Below, in pieces: positions 22,055 through 32,964 of a stretch of 64,000 bases of DNA. This DNA comes from Xanthostigma xanthostigma (Eukaryota > Arthropoda > Insecta > Raphidioptera > Raphidiidae). The stretch covers positions 6,572,001-6,636,000 of the forward strand of contig OY754475.1 in NCBI GenBank assembly GCA_963575645.1, read 5' to 3'. The position numbers were made by a program, and so were the translations under genes. Positions within the stretch are counted from its first letter, which is position 1. Each line of letters begins with the position of its first letter. The notes beneath the pieces are model-generated. The model was not told the DNA's origin, ran no database searches, and saw only the letters and a program-made list of their open reading frames with translations.

Positions 22055-22093
22055 GCGCTCGGAGCTGGAGCGAAGCCGGACTGAGCCGCTAGT
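22055..22093 (+). mobile_element. Isolated Helitron 3' terminus
   Basis: GCTGGAGCGAAGCCGGACTG is followed by AGCCGCTAGT, the GC-rich 3' end and CTAGT terminus seen at 44280-44300. The 5' part is not recognised upstream. Confidence 0.6.
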
Positions 22094-22253
22094 TCGTAAT
22101 AAAAAAAACGAGTGTGCTTTAGACCACACGACTGAAGTAAAACTTCTTTAGCTCTACCTATATGTATGTATATTTATATAAGTATAATGTATACATGTAA
22201 GAAATCACCGTTCGCGTAACGCTAGCAAACTCGCAAACGAACTACTGACTGAG

Positions 22254-22407
22254 ATATATATGTCGCCGGGATATTGTCAAACCCGTGATATTATAATTTC
22301 ACTTAGTGAAATTATAATATCACGAATCTTTGTCAATCGTGATATTGTAATTTCACTAGTGAAATTACAAAATCACGGATTTGACAATATCCCGGCGACA
22401 TATATAT
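22254..22407. repeat. 154-bp palindromic element P2
   Basis: Inverted repeat with tips ATATATATGTCGCCGGGATA and its complement. Each half is itself a palindrome: GTGATATTATAATTTCAC meets its own complement at 22284-22323, and GTGATATTGTAATTTCAC does so at 22339-22376. The molecule can therefore fold as one long hairpin or as two adjacent ones. Confidence 0.85.
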
Positions 22408-22563
22408 ATGTTACGGTAAATGTAAACTCTTGGGAAATGTACACTTTTACCTTGAAATGTGTACATTAAATGTAGATGTTGTGGTAAATGTACACATTCT
22501 CCGGCACATTTTACGGTAAAAGTGTACATTTCCAAGAGTTTACATTTACCGTAACATATATAT
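22402..22563. repeat. 162-bp palindromic element P3, overlapping P2
   Basis: Inverted repeat with tips ATATATATGTTACGGTAAAT and its complement. It shares the (AT)n tip of P2, so the two are fused end to end. The inside repeats AAATGTACAC / GTGTACATTT words. The tips match P1 at 21737. Confidence 0.85.
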
Positions 22564-22800
22564 TTCATGCACTGGCTATGAGAGTAAGAGAGAAAGAAAA
22601 TGTGCGCACGCACTGCTCTCTCTTGCTCCTACAGTGTGATACAGACAATAGGCCTGCACTGTGTTTTAGATATACGAAACGTAACTGCCTCGTCCGATCA
22701 CGCTTTTCGTAACGCTCCCGATATCACTTTTCGTAACGCTCTCGTGTCGCATTCACCAGCTTACTCCCCGAGTCATGCGTGCGTAAAGGAGTTTTACTTC

Positions 22801-24564
22801 GAAAAAACATTAATCTCCGAATAAGAGAAATCACTCCTTTACTTTCAACAAAGTATTTACACGACGGTTAATAATAGATCGGCGGAATCGAAATGAGATT
22901 CCCGGCGTCTGTTGAAATATTCAAGCGAAAGGAACAAACTAATCCGAGACGTGATACGGTAATTCTAACCGAGGGACATAAATATTGTTTAGTTGCGCGA
23001 AAAGATCATACATTATATGTACATACGTAATGTAAGAAGAAAGAAAGAATGAATGATGAATACATCGGGCCATAACAGGATGTTAATTCTGGCATATGGC
23101 GATGCTTCTTCTACGATCTTATACGAAGATATACCGACTGTCTGATCTTCTTATGCGAGCTTGCAGAAAGCATTGTCGAAAAATTACCTCTAGGCCGCTG
23201 CACACGAGGCTGGATTTGCCGCCAGAATAGGGTATTTTGCACCATGTAAGTAAAAATCTGATAATACTGAGCATAGGAATAAAATCGCAATCGAACCATT
23301 AGGATGCAAACATATACTTCAGTCTTTTTGTTACGCCGTAAGCACTGGCGTATCCAGGAGGGCAAAACAAGCACGGAGGACCCGGTTTAAGAAATTTTTA
23401 ATTTGCTCCCTCCTGGGCCAAAAGCTGGGTACGTCCATGTTAACGTCATAGAAAAAGACAAAGTTTTTGAAATAGAGATACTTTATTCAGATTGAATGCA
23501 AGTACATGAACTAATCCTATCATCGGAGAAATCAGAGAATTACATCGAAGAAAGAGACGCAGATATATTTTCGATACGGTTTGTTGCCTTCGCTCACCGC
23601 ACATTGAGTAGATAGACAATGATTCATATAGTAAATTATTAAATATATTCTTGATAGATTTTGTAAAAAGTAAACGAAAAATGTTTATTTCTATTCTTAA
23701 TAATGCACTATAATTTTTACAATTCAATTTTGAGAATTGTATTTTTTAATCTCTTCTTGAAAAGTTTAAAACGCTGTTCGCCATTTTGGATTCCGGCGTG
23801 ACGTCACTTTGTCTGTAAACTACCAACGTTCATGTTGTGCTGTGTGTTATTTTGAAGTTATTTCACGTTATTATCACGTGTATAGACTTCTATCTCGTAT
23901 TTTATTGATAACAAGCTACGCATCGCGTGAAGCGAACACATAAAAGACATCACGAAAACCAGTGCGCTTGAAACCTAGCAGCCAAATCTAGCGGTAAACC
24001 AGCCTTTATGAATTGGTCAGCCAACATCAAAGTACCGATAGTCGAGTAGACTTGTATGTGTCGTGGTCGCAATAATAAATTTCAGCGATAAAATAGCTTC
24101 AAACTACATCAAAAACACTTCATTATACAACGCGGTGTAGGTACCGGGCTTTATACGGTGGAGGTAAAGGGTCAGGCACAATGCAAGCACGAAACAAATA
24201 AGGCAGTGACACTTTTTTAACTGCTCTTGAATTTCGCCGGAACAAAATGCTAATTGCGACGGTGTAAACATAGCCCAAAGTGACGACCTGTCAACACCCA
24301 GTATATAAGTATTTAAGGCTTGAATAATGGCCTCTGATTTACATGAACGAGGCCGGAATAGTAGTCGGTCGTTCGTTATTCCGCAGCCAATGTTGGCAAC
24401 CCTTCAGCACAATATAACATAGGTTAAGTGACCCGACCTGCAAAACATTTCAACTTACTAACTGTATACTAAATGTCCGCGGTGTTTGCTTGCACTCGAC
24501 AAGCAAAACATTAATTGCGTCGTGTGCGCCATCTTTCAAAGAGAGTATGGCATAAGAAAACTTA
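22801..24564. other. Long unassigned interval with one small hairpin element
   Basis: At 23344-23437 a small inverted repeat has CTGGCGTATCCAGGAGGGCA on the left and CCTCCTGGGCC...GGGTACG on the right; the style resembles the element at 45440. At 23760-24530 composition is more balanced, with a CRE-like TGACGTCA at 23800. No coding frame is convincing. Confidence 0.45.
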
Positions 24565-25240
24565 TGAGTCACCATGGGGGGCTTTGATTAAACTAAAATA
24601 AAATCGTGGGTCGCATTTAGTGGAAAACTATCATTTGTTTGAGACTGAAAATCATAGTTACTGTCTTCTTCGACCAATGTAACAATTAATTTCCCCCACG
24701 ATTTTATTTCAATTTAATCAAAGGAGTCACCATAGGAGGCTTTGATTAAACTAAAATAAAATCATGGGGCGCATTTAGTAGAAAACTTCCATTTGTTTGA
24801 TACTGCAGAAATCATGTTTAGTTTTCGACTGTCTTCTTCGATCATAATGTAACAATCAATTTCCCCCACGATTTTATTTCAATTTAAACAAAAGAGTCAT
24901 CATAGGGGGCTTTGATTAAACAAAAATAAAATCGTGGGGCGCGTTTAGTATAGAAAAATTCCATTTGTTTGATACTGCAGTAATCATGTTTAGCTTTCGA
25001 CTGTCTTCTTCGATCATAATGTAACAATCAATTCCCCCCACGATTTTATTTCACTTTAATCGAAGGAGTCATCATAGGTGACTTTGATTAAACTAAAATA
25101 AAATCGTGGGGCGCATTTAGTATAGAAAACTTTCATTTGTTTGAGACTGGAAATCATGTTTGGCTTTCGACTGTCTTCTTCGATCATAATGTAACTACAA
25201 ATGCCACTCACGATTTTATTTCAATTTAGCGAAAGCCTCC
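24565..25240. repeat. Tandem array of four hairpin-forming units
   Basis: Units start GAGTCAYCAT at 24565, 24724, 24894 and 25066 (periods about 159, 170 and 172 bp). Each unit opens with GGCTTTGATTAAACTAAAAT followed by AAAATCGTGGGG. It closes with the complement, CCCCACGATTTTATTTCAAT followed by TTAATCAAAG. Each unit is therefore a foldback with arms of about 30 bp, and the array is a head-to-tail string of them. Confidence 0.85.
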
Positions 25241-26205
25241 TGAGGTCACTCATGATTCTTTTCTAGTTTTTGATACATTATCGATCGTACAATAAAACCG
25301 TTTAACTTATGTCCCCGGTGGATAGAGTTGTATCAGCTAAAATATTATACAAAATTATATGGTAATAATAGTAAGAATAATAATTTATTTGTGGCGCCAT
25401 AGTGGATACAAATTGTCAATTGTGAGTCCATCAAGGACGTTGGTAGGTCAATCAAGGACACAGTCATTCATGATTCAACAGAAATTCATCTAGAAAGAGC
25501 TTGTTAGCAAAAATTCTTTCAAATATTTTTTAAATTTCGGCAGTATGTAAACATTCTAAATAAAATGGTGTCGAATTTTTTTACGTTGAATCATTCGAAA
25601 AGTTATAGCTGAACAAGCATAAAAAATTATTACATGTAGAATTGATAACTTCTTTTTTTGTAGACTGTTAAAAAATCACTTTTTGAAATAACTGTTTTGT
25701 GACCGGTTTAAAATTAGATTATGGGTTTCGTTTCATTTTTCTATGTATTGTATAAAATATATGATATAATAAATGAAAATATATAACAATTTTATATATT
25801 TTATATTTAAGAAAATTATATGTAATTAAATGCACGTATAAATATCTACATTTTGTGAGCAAAACAAACGGGCAAAACGTGGCAAAAATACGAAATAAAA
25901 TTATTATTCAAATATTCTTAATTTAAAGCAAGCGGGGATTGAAACAGCGTTTATAATTAACCCATTGCCGACCATTCTTCCGTTTGCAATTATTTTTTTT
26001 AAGAAGAAAAATTTAAACATGATTATTAAAACATCCGTTCACTTAATATTTATAATTGTCCCATTAACGACCAAGGTTTCTTTGTTGCAATTTTCAGATT
26101 AAAACAACAATAGTTACTATTAATGAAAAATTAATAATTCTATTATGTATTAATATCAATACCATCAAATCAAATAAAAATTCCATTTTGTAAAATAAAA
26201 AAAAA
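25241..26205. other. Unassigned AT-rich interval
   Basis: No feature recognised. Confidence 0.45.
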
Positions 26206-26432
26206 AACGTGTGAACCTCAGTCACATAATCTCACGTGAGAAGTGAAACTTCTTTTGAGTTATGAACTCATTTCACCGCGTTGCGTTTATATTTCCTTGC
26301 AGTTAAATCATTAATTGCCCTTCAATTTTGCATAATAGAAAGGTTTCACTTATATTATTTTCCCGTCGCTGAATCATTTCCCCTTTAACGCTACAATTTC
26401 AAACCGAAACGTTGCTAAAGAAGTTTCACTTC
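26206..26432 (+). repeat. Palindrome-ended dispersed repeat, copy 3 (short)
   Basis: GAAGTGAAACTTC at 26240-26252 and GAAGTTTCACTTC at 26420-26432 bound a 167-bp interior that differs from the other copies. It confirms the inverted 13-mer as the constant part of the family. Confidence 0.6.
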
Positions 26433-27303
26433 AAAAATCTTAAAAAAAAGTTCTATTGTCATTGTGGTTAAAAAAAAAATGAAACGGAGTGAATAGGTTC
26501 AAAGTAGATCAAACTGGCTAGGCTAACACGTTTCGTTTTTTGTTTTGTTTTAATTAAAAAATGAATAACGCGCTTCGCTGGTTGGTTAGTTGTTCATCAC
26601 ATTCGTTGCGTCACGATGTACAATATCAGCGCGAAACTCAAATTCCATTATAAATTCTACAAAAGACAATTCCGCAGGTTTTTATATATATTATATATAG
26701 TTACTATACGTTTATTTTAAATTGCTACGAAAACATTCAATAAAGCTGTATTTTAAGAGATAACAATATTTTATTTTGAATATTTATTTTCCATATTTGC
26801 ATGCATAATTTATTTGAATTCTCATTCAAATAATGAGTACTACAATTGCTTTCGATGTGAAATAAAAACAACACATTTTATTCTAGCCTGTGAAAAATAA
26901 TCAGGGAAAGGTATGGAATTATTTTTTGCGGACGGTCTAATTTCAAAAGATTTATTGACAGGTTGCTAATAGCTAAATTTTATAGATTCTCCGCGCTATT
27001 ACCCGGTCTCGATTGTTGTTAATTACCCGGTTCTCGGAAAAATTATTTTTTAATAAAATTCGATTCAGTTCGAGTACTTTTAAGAAATTTCTAGGAAGGC
27101 GTTTTTTGACTTCTTAACACTTGAGCAGCGGGAACGCATATTTATCAATTAAAAGCTACGGTCGCCCTCGGGAAAGGGGAAGTGGAAGGTGTAATTAAAT
27201 ACACTATAGTCAGTAAGTCAACGGTTCGTTCTCTCAAAATGAGGTTTGACTGTTTCATAAAAGATTCAATAATTTATAATACATAGTTGGCCGTGCAATA
27301 TAC
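26433..27303. other. Unassigned AT-rich interval
   Basis: No feature recognised. Confidence 0.45.
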
Positions 27304-27895
27304 GCAAGTATGTGAAACGTAAAGGCAGAAACTGCACTTGCCCCGGAAATGAATTTGCCCCGCCTTACCTCCTAAAACTCATACAGTTTTTTGATCACTA
27401 GCTATTGGACTATAATGTCAATGTGCGATGTACCAGTCTCTGAGAAGAAAACACAGCAATGCAAGTATGTAAAATACAAAGACTACACTTTCCCCGGAAA
27501 TGCATTTGCCCCGCTTTACCTTACAAAATTTTTGAAATTTATTGGCCACTAGCTCTTGGCCTATATATGTCAGTGAGTGATGGACCAGTCTCTGAGAAGA
27601 AGACACAGCAATGCAAGTATGTAAAATACAAAGACTGCACTTGCCCCGCCTTACCTTACAAAATTCTTTAAGTTTATTGATCACTAGCTCTTGGACTATA
27701 ATGTCAATGTGCGATGCACCAGTCTCTGAGAAGAGAACACAGCAACGCAAGTATGTAAAATACAAAGACTGCACTTGCCCCGGAAATGCATTTGCCCCGC
27801 CTTACCTTACAAAATTTTTGCAGTTTATTGGCCACTAGCTCTTGGACTATAATGTCAGTGGGTTATGCACCAGTTTCTGAGAAGAAGACACCGCA
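27304..27895. repeat. Tandem array, four units of ~135-157 bp
   Basis: GCAAGTATGT landmarks lie at 27304, 27461, 27612 and 27747. Each unit contains CACTTGCCCCG, CACTAGCT, GGACTATAATGTCA and CCAGTYTCTGAGAAG. Unit 3 lacks about 16 bp (one of the two TTGCCCCG blocks). Open frames on both strands run through several units only because the array is short of stops. No similar sequence is seen elsewhere in the window. Confidence 0.85.
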
Positions 27896-28142
27896 ACAGC
27901 CGGCGACCGTTTTGCATATACAAACACATCGGCAATATATTTCATGTCGCAAGTTGAACCGAAGTTAAGCATAAACAGCCACAACAGGATCACACAGAAT
28001 AAGTTTAGCTACTAATTCTGGCCGACAGCTAGCTAACTAAATGCCTGGCGCGCGCGAGCGAGCCTGTATATAAGATTGTCCTTAATACGGTATTAAGTGA
28101 TAATATACGATGGATTTACACACACCTAGACTTACTATATAC

Positions 28143-28600
28143 GCCCGATGCTTTCAACAGGGATGCAGCCGGAACCGATCCACGCTCGGGACGGATTATA
28201 TCGGCAGACACGAGTAATCGAGTGCCGATCGAGCGAGAAAAATGATCGAGAAATCGGTTACCGACTGAGCAATTGAAGTATTTGAGACATCGAGTACTAG
28301 GCTCGATGCTTTCAACAGGGATCAGTCGAAACCGATCCACGCTCGGGACGGATTATGTCGGAAGACACGAGTAATCGAGTGCCGATTAAGCGAGAAAAAT
28401 TATCAAGAAATCGGTTACCGACTGAGCAATTGAAGTATTTGAGACATCGAGTACTAGGCCCGATGCTTCCAGCAGAGATGCAGCCGGAAATGAGCCAGCC
28501 TCGGGATGGATTATAACGGCAGACACGAGTAGTCGAGTGACGATCGAGGAAGAAAAAATATCGAGAAATCGGTGACCGACTGGAAAGAATGAATAGGTAC
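28143..28600. repeat. Tandem array, three units of ~157 bp
   Basis: CGATGCTT landmarks at 28145, 28303 and 28460. Units share CACGCTCGGGACGGATTAT, CACGAGTAATCGAGTGCCGA and ACATCGAGTACTAGG. They are CpG-richer than the surroundings. The third unit is the most diverged. Confidence 0.8.
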
Positions 28601-28974
28601 CGACTGAGTAATAAACTAATTTGAAGACTTACATACCGATTATGTAATCAAAATATCTACTCGAAAAATAACGTAATTTAATTTACGAGCGATTTAAGTG
28701 TGAGTGAATATTTTTTCAAAAAGTGAGAACGATAAAATTAAATGAAAAGATGTTTTACTTCAACCGCGCTTATGTTTTTTTTCTGATTGGTCTATGACTG
28801 ACATGAAATAAGGATGAAAGCGAAGTTGAAAATACACGACTTAAATTCCATTCAGATTATTTTTTATTTTTTAAAATCGTATTTGGCACCTTTACATTGC
28901 AAACATTTATCGTAGTGAGTACCATACCAATAGTACATAACTCAAAGGTACTAAAAAACTATCTCTATAATGAG
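28601..28974. other. Unassigned interval
   Basis: No feature recognised. Confidence 0.4.
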
Positions 28975-29089
28975 ATATTGCACATCGATCTTTGGAAAGA
29001 GACAATCTGTTATGAGAGTTAACTCTTAAAGAGATCAATAACTTTTTCCCTTAATAGGTAGTCTCTTTCCAAAGGTCGATGTGCAATAT
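28975..29089. repeat. Palindromic MITE, 115 bp
   Basis: ATATTGCACATCGATCTTTG on the left pairs with CAAAGGTCGATGTGCAATAT on the right. GGAAAGAGAC / GTCTCTTTCC extends the pairing inward. The central ~55 bp is unpaired apart from a short GTTAACTC hairpin. Confidence 0.75.
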
Positions 29090-29851
29090 TTACCGCCGTG
29101 TACTCTAAGAAAGTTAAGATCCGTATCCGTATCATTAGTTCCGACAGGTTGAAAACACACGCGAGTCCTACTGTAGGCAGCGTGTGTCGAAAACGTTTGA
29201 CTACAACAATGAACATTGAAATATCTGTACTCTATACCGGTTTTAGTCTATGGCTAATGGCAAAGCCGGCGGATTTCCTTCGGGCTAAGAGAAAAGTTAA
29301 CTGCAGTCACAACACATAACGGTGCACGCAGTAGGTATTAACAGCTCCGCCTCTTTTCTCCCTGCCTGTAACTAATCGGGACATCCCCGCGCCACGGCTC
29401 GTGTGAATTATATTAAAATAATACCTTCTTACGCGCGCAAACGCTCATTAACTCACTAATAGTTTCGAACAACCTGAATTTACGAATGAAAACTGCGTAC
29501 ACTGAGTTATTTGTAAGGCTGAATTCGTATTTCTCCGGAACCGAGGTCGGTCGACATCGGACGGCATCGGTACAAAACCCGAGATTATAATGTAAGTGCC
29601 TAAACTGGAAAGGGAAGGCTTTAATGCGATTTAAAAATAGAGTTAAAAAATCGATTTTAAATAAAAATAAAAAAAAACGCTTTTATCTTTAACAAATACA
29701 TAAGTTCAGCTGCAGCGGCGTAACTAGAGTGAGGGGGGCATGTATCTTTCAAATTTCGGGGAAGTCACACTGAAATTAAAAATCATTTGACGAAAGCAAT
29801 TATTTGTTTGTGCCTTTTGAATCGTATCATATATTTGAACTAAATCAAAAA
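29090..29851. other. Unassigned interval
   Basis: 29330-29600 is of more balanced composition, but no exon or repeat can be supported. At 29706 AGCGGCGTAACTAGAGTGAG resembles one end of the element at 45440. Confidence 0.4.
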
Positions 29852-29970
29852 TTCAATAAATAAAATTATCGACCAATTTTTCAGGAAATATATTAACAAA
29901 AAATGTATTAATTATTAATTTTTGTTAATATATTTGTCTGAAAAATTGGTCCATAATTTTATTTATTGAA
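29852..29970. repeat. Palindromic MITE D, copy 1
   Basis: TTCAATAAATAAAATTATCG pairs with the complementary end TCCATAATTTTATTTATTGAA-type sequence. The inner arms (CCAATTTTTCAG / CTGAAAAATTGG) and a central AATTAAT palindrome continue the fold. A shortened copy lies at 60109-60178. Both are followed by ATTCTAATCAGAYGTTAATC, so the fold is part of a larger repeat. Confidence 0.8.
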
Positions 29971-29999
29971 GAATTCTAATCAGACGTTAATCAAAGATT

Positions 30000-30400
30000 T
30001 AAATAAAAAATTGTTTGAGGCAAAAAAACTTTGCTTGATCCCAGTAGATTATTCGATCCAATAGCTACAAAAAATATTTGTTTGCCACAATTTTTGCTTG
30101 GTTCAAATAAATTATACGATCCAATAGGCACAAACAAATATTTTTTATTCAAATAAATTATACAATAGGCACAAACAAGTACCTATTTGTTTGCCTCAAA
30201 CAATTTTTGTTTGGTTCAATTAAATAATACTACCAATAGGCACAAACAAATATTTTTATTCAAATAAATTATACGATCCAATAGACACAAATAAATATTT
30301 TTATTGGTTCAAATAAACTATACGATCAAATAGACGAAAACAAATTTTTGTTTGCCTCAAACAATTGGCACAAACAAATATTTGTTTACAATTTTATTTG
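30000..30400. repeat. Irregular tandem repeat, units ~60-70 bp
   Basis: Repeated words AAATTATACGATCCAATAG, GCACAAACAAATATTT and TTTGCCTCAAACAATTTTTG alternate about six times with small insertions and deletions. It lies just to the right of the palindromic MITE. Confidence 0.7.
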
Positions 30401-31164
30401 ATTGATATACACAAGGGCCTATTTCTAGTGAGTTATTACAAGAAAGTATTACTGTCCGTATACAAATTTGCTTCGTCATCAGTAGTGATTAAAACAAAGT
30501 ACACAGTATAAAAAAAATATATTCCCGCCTCTGTAAGTCACGCGACCTGTACATTCACCTCTTTAAACAAGAACGCTTTATATTAACAAAACACCCAGTT
30601 TTTCGTTATAATATAATAGCAGTAATATGGTATCGATAAAATTATGTCCGCTACATTAAAACTAAATCAATGAGAAAATATTACGACTCCAGGCGATAAA
30701 AATCTTAAAAATAAACCAAAAAGGAAAAGAAGATTTCTGCACAGGCTGTTTGATACATCCAGAGAAACGAGTTGGTCCTGGAATGGGACGAAGAAAGGGA
30801 TGTCAAAATTCACATTTTTTTTTTTTGTACAGATGACAAAGTTTTTTTTTTAAATAAGCAAATATTTAATTAAGATTAATCATCAAATCTTTGATTAACG
30901 TGTAAATAGATTAATATTTCGATAATAAAAAATGTAAGCTTAATTCTATTAGAAAATAAGTAGATACCGTTGCGCAAAATAATATAAATAATTCAAAATA
31001 TTTTGATTTTTTTCGTCTTGGAAAAATTTTAACTGTCATTATATAGTTTAGTTTATTAATTCTCCAGAGACAATACAAACATTGTATGGATTTGTCAAAT
31101 ACAAAAAATCAAATATAAAAATACATCAAATTTCTAACGTAAGAATTTAAAAGTTACAATAAAA
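30401..31164. other. Unassigned AT-rich interval
   Basis: Contains homopolymer T runs near 30820 and 30852. No feature recognised. Confidence 0.4.
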
Positions 31165-31300
31165 AATTATTTTGAATATTCCTGTATATTGTAAAAACAT
31201 CCATCTATTAAAAACTTTTTAAGTGTTTTTTAAAAATTTCTAAATAAATTGTCAATACTTTTTAAGGAAAGCGGAAGATTATTGAAAAACATCGTAATAC
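31165..31300 (-). pseudogene. LINE reverse-transcriptase C-terminal relic
   Basis: The minus strand reads MFFNNLPLSLKSIDNLFRNF, one stop, then KTLKKFLIDGCFYNIQEYSK and a stop. This matches the F-N-x-L-P...F-K-x-x-L-K-x-F-L-x-x-x-C-F-Y-x-x-x-E-Y end of insect LINE ORF2 proteins, also seen at 35877-35939 and 42537-42908. Only the last ~40 residues survive. Confidence 0.65.
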
Positions 31301-31311
31301 AGTCGAAATTA

Positions 31312-31625
31312 GTTTAGAGACATAGGTATATAAATACTTTTACAAAAAAGAAATGATACCCGTTCCTCCACCATATACATACGTACTCCCACCACATTTT
31401 TTCAAGGCATGTATTTGCTTTACTACGCCCTTGAAAATTCCTCAATACATGCTATGCGGTGGGAAGAACACTAATTGTAAGCACATTAAGGCATGCTCAA
31501 ATGTGTTTTTACTTTCTCATGTAGGTACTGATTTTAGAGGGGTAAATTCGATTTTAAGTTTTCGGTGATTTTGTACGTTTTCAAGTCTCCAGCACCCGAT
31601 AACATGATCTTTAAAAAAATAAACG
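31312..31625 (+). repeat. Dispersed repeat E, copy 1
   Basis: Matches 39483-39831 in inverted orientation. Landmarks: GTTCCTCCACCATATACATACG, CCCACCACATTTTTTC (or its diverged form), GAAAATTCCTCAATACA, GCGGTGGGA, GTGTTTTTACTT, TTTAGAGGGGTAAAT, TTTTCAAGTCTCCAG. The superfamily is not recognised. Confidence 0.7.
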
Positions 31626-32423
31626 TGAATTTCTCGCGCGCTAAAACCAAAATTTCTTAAGTTCTAACGTGTGATTTTATTCTTTTTTAAAGTTTAAAAA
31701 TTAATAGCCTTGTAGTTCCATTTCGGAGACAAAAAGCTGGTAAATCTTACGGACGTCTTTACGAAGACATTTCATAGCTGCTTGACACATCCCTGAGATC
31801 TGAATACAGACAAGGGCGATAAAACACGCCCAGAAAACTGGTGGAGTGTACATAAGAAAGAGGAAAACGTCTCTTCAACTGCTTTATAATATTTATATTA
31901 AAATTTAAGCAAGTCAGATATGTACGAATGCTGGTGAACTCTAGTAGGCCACCGCTCTTTCAGATCAAATATGAATATGGAATACTTATTCCCTCTCTCT
32001 GTCTCTCTCTTTCGCTCTCTCTTTATTATGTCAGATAAAATGTAAGTACTGAAAGTAGTGTTTTTTATATTTACTACATACAAATCATATATTTATTTTC
32101 AAGAAAAATTTATAAAAACGCGTCTGACACCTAAACCAAAAGAGGTACAGAGTTGTGATTGGTCTCATTGGATTTAGCGTGATTTTTTCCATAAGTAAGG
32201 TTAATATTAACCGTATCGGAAGCCTCTTAGTGTCGCAAAGAGCCGCCGATTTGCAAAAACACCGAAAACCTTCAAATTTTTCAATTTTCAGAAATTAAGA
32301 TGACATAAGGAACGACGACATAGGGCATACCCGCTAGAAGTGTAGCGGTGTGTGCAAAAAGAAAGTTCGAACAATATCGTCATGTCACAATAGACCAATA
32401 GGTGGTAGTCCTGAAAAACTATA
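31626..32423. other. Unassigned interval with CT microsatellite
   Basis: An imperfect (CT)n/(TCTG)n tract lies at about 31992-32021. Nothing else is recognised. Confidence 0.45.
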
Positions 32424-32964
32424 TCTACTATACTAATATATAAAGCTGAAGAGTTTTTTTGTTTGTTTGGTTGAACGCGCTAATCTCAGAAACTACCGGT
32501 TCGAATTGAAAAAAAAAATAGCCCAGTCGGTAGAGCCCCACGTCGGCGAATATATTTTTATTTTTTTTTTTTGTTATTTTCTACATTGCTTTCTTCTATA
32601 AGGCTTACATTTCAATTTTTTTAAAGTTTTATTACGACTAATTAAAATTAAATAAATCTAATTAATAGCTCATTTAGAAACTGTTACAATTATAGGTATA
32701 CCTATATAAAAATAATTTTCCTACAGTGTTTTCAATAATATATTTTATTAATTACAGTAATTATTGTTTTAAAAGAAATTTATTACTTAAAAAAAGTATA
32801 AATACTGCTTTTCAACGACAAAAACTTTTGAACGGTAAATCCGATTATTATGAAATTTGGACACAAAATTAAACGCGGTAAACTAAGATGAATGTGCGTA
32901 CTCATGTCCATCCCTTCCCCATTCGTTCTTTTGTACCCGGGTGAAACCGGACGGGACCGCTAGT
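32424..32964 (+). mobile_element. Helitron, family 2, with tRNA-like remnant
   Basis: The 5' end is CTATACTAATATATAAAGCT, then TTGAACGCGCTAATCTCAG. The 3' end is CACCCGGGTGAAACCGGACG then GGACCGCTAGT, a hairpin-bearing Helitron terminus. At 32521-32549 CCCAGTCGGTAGAG joined to CCCCACGTCGGCG is a shortened form of the tRNA-Lys-like block in the copy at 40181. No Rep/helicase coding; non-autonomous. Confidence 0.85.

Larger units (their letters stand above)
22098..22800 (+). repeat. Palindrome-ended dispersed repeat, copy 2
   Basis: Left: GTGTGCTTTAGACCACACGA then GAAGTAAAACTTC (22134-22146). Right: CATTCACCAGCTTACTCCCC and GGAGTTTTACTTC ending at 22800. It contains the palindromes P2 and P3. 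It starts five bases after the Helitron 3' end at 22093. Confidence 0.6.

Noticed and set aside
23790-23810. TGACGTCA (CRE-like) site as a promoter element; also near 2199, 44953 and 52614
   Set aside because: An 8-bp palindrome occurs by chance at this frequency, and no transcription start or gene is adjacent.
27418-27774. 118-codon minus-strand frame with internal protein repeats
   Set aside because: It is the translation of the 150-bp tandem array; frames exist on both strands through the repeats and one unit has a deletion.
24565-28600. CRISPR-like arrays
   Set aside because: Units are 135-172 bp with no short-repeat/unique-spacer pattern, and the sequence is eukaryotic.
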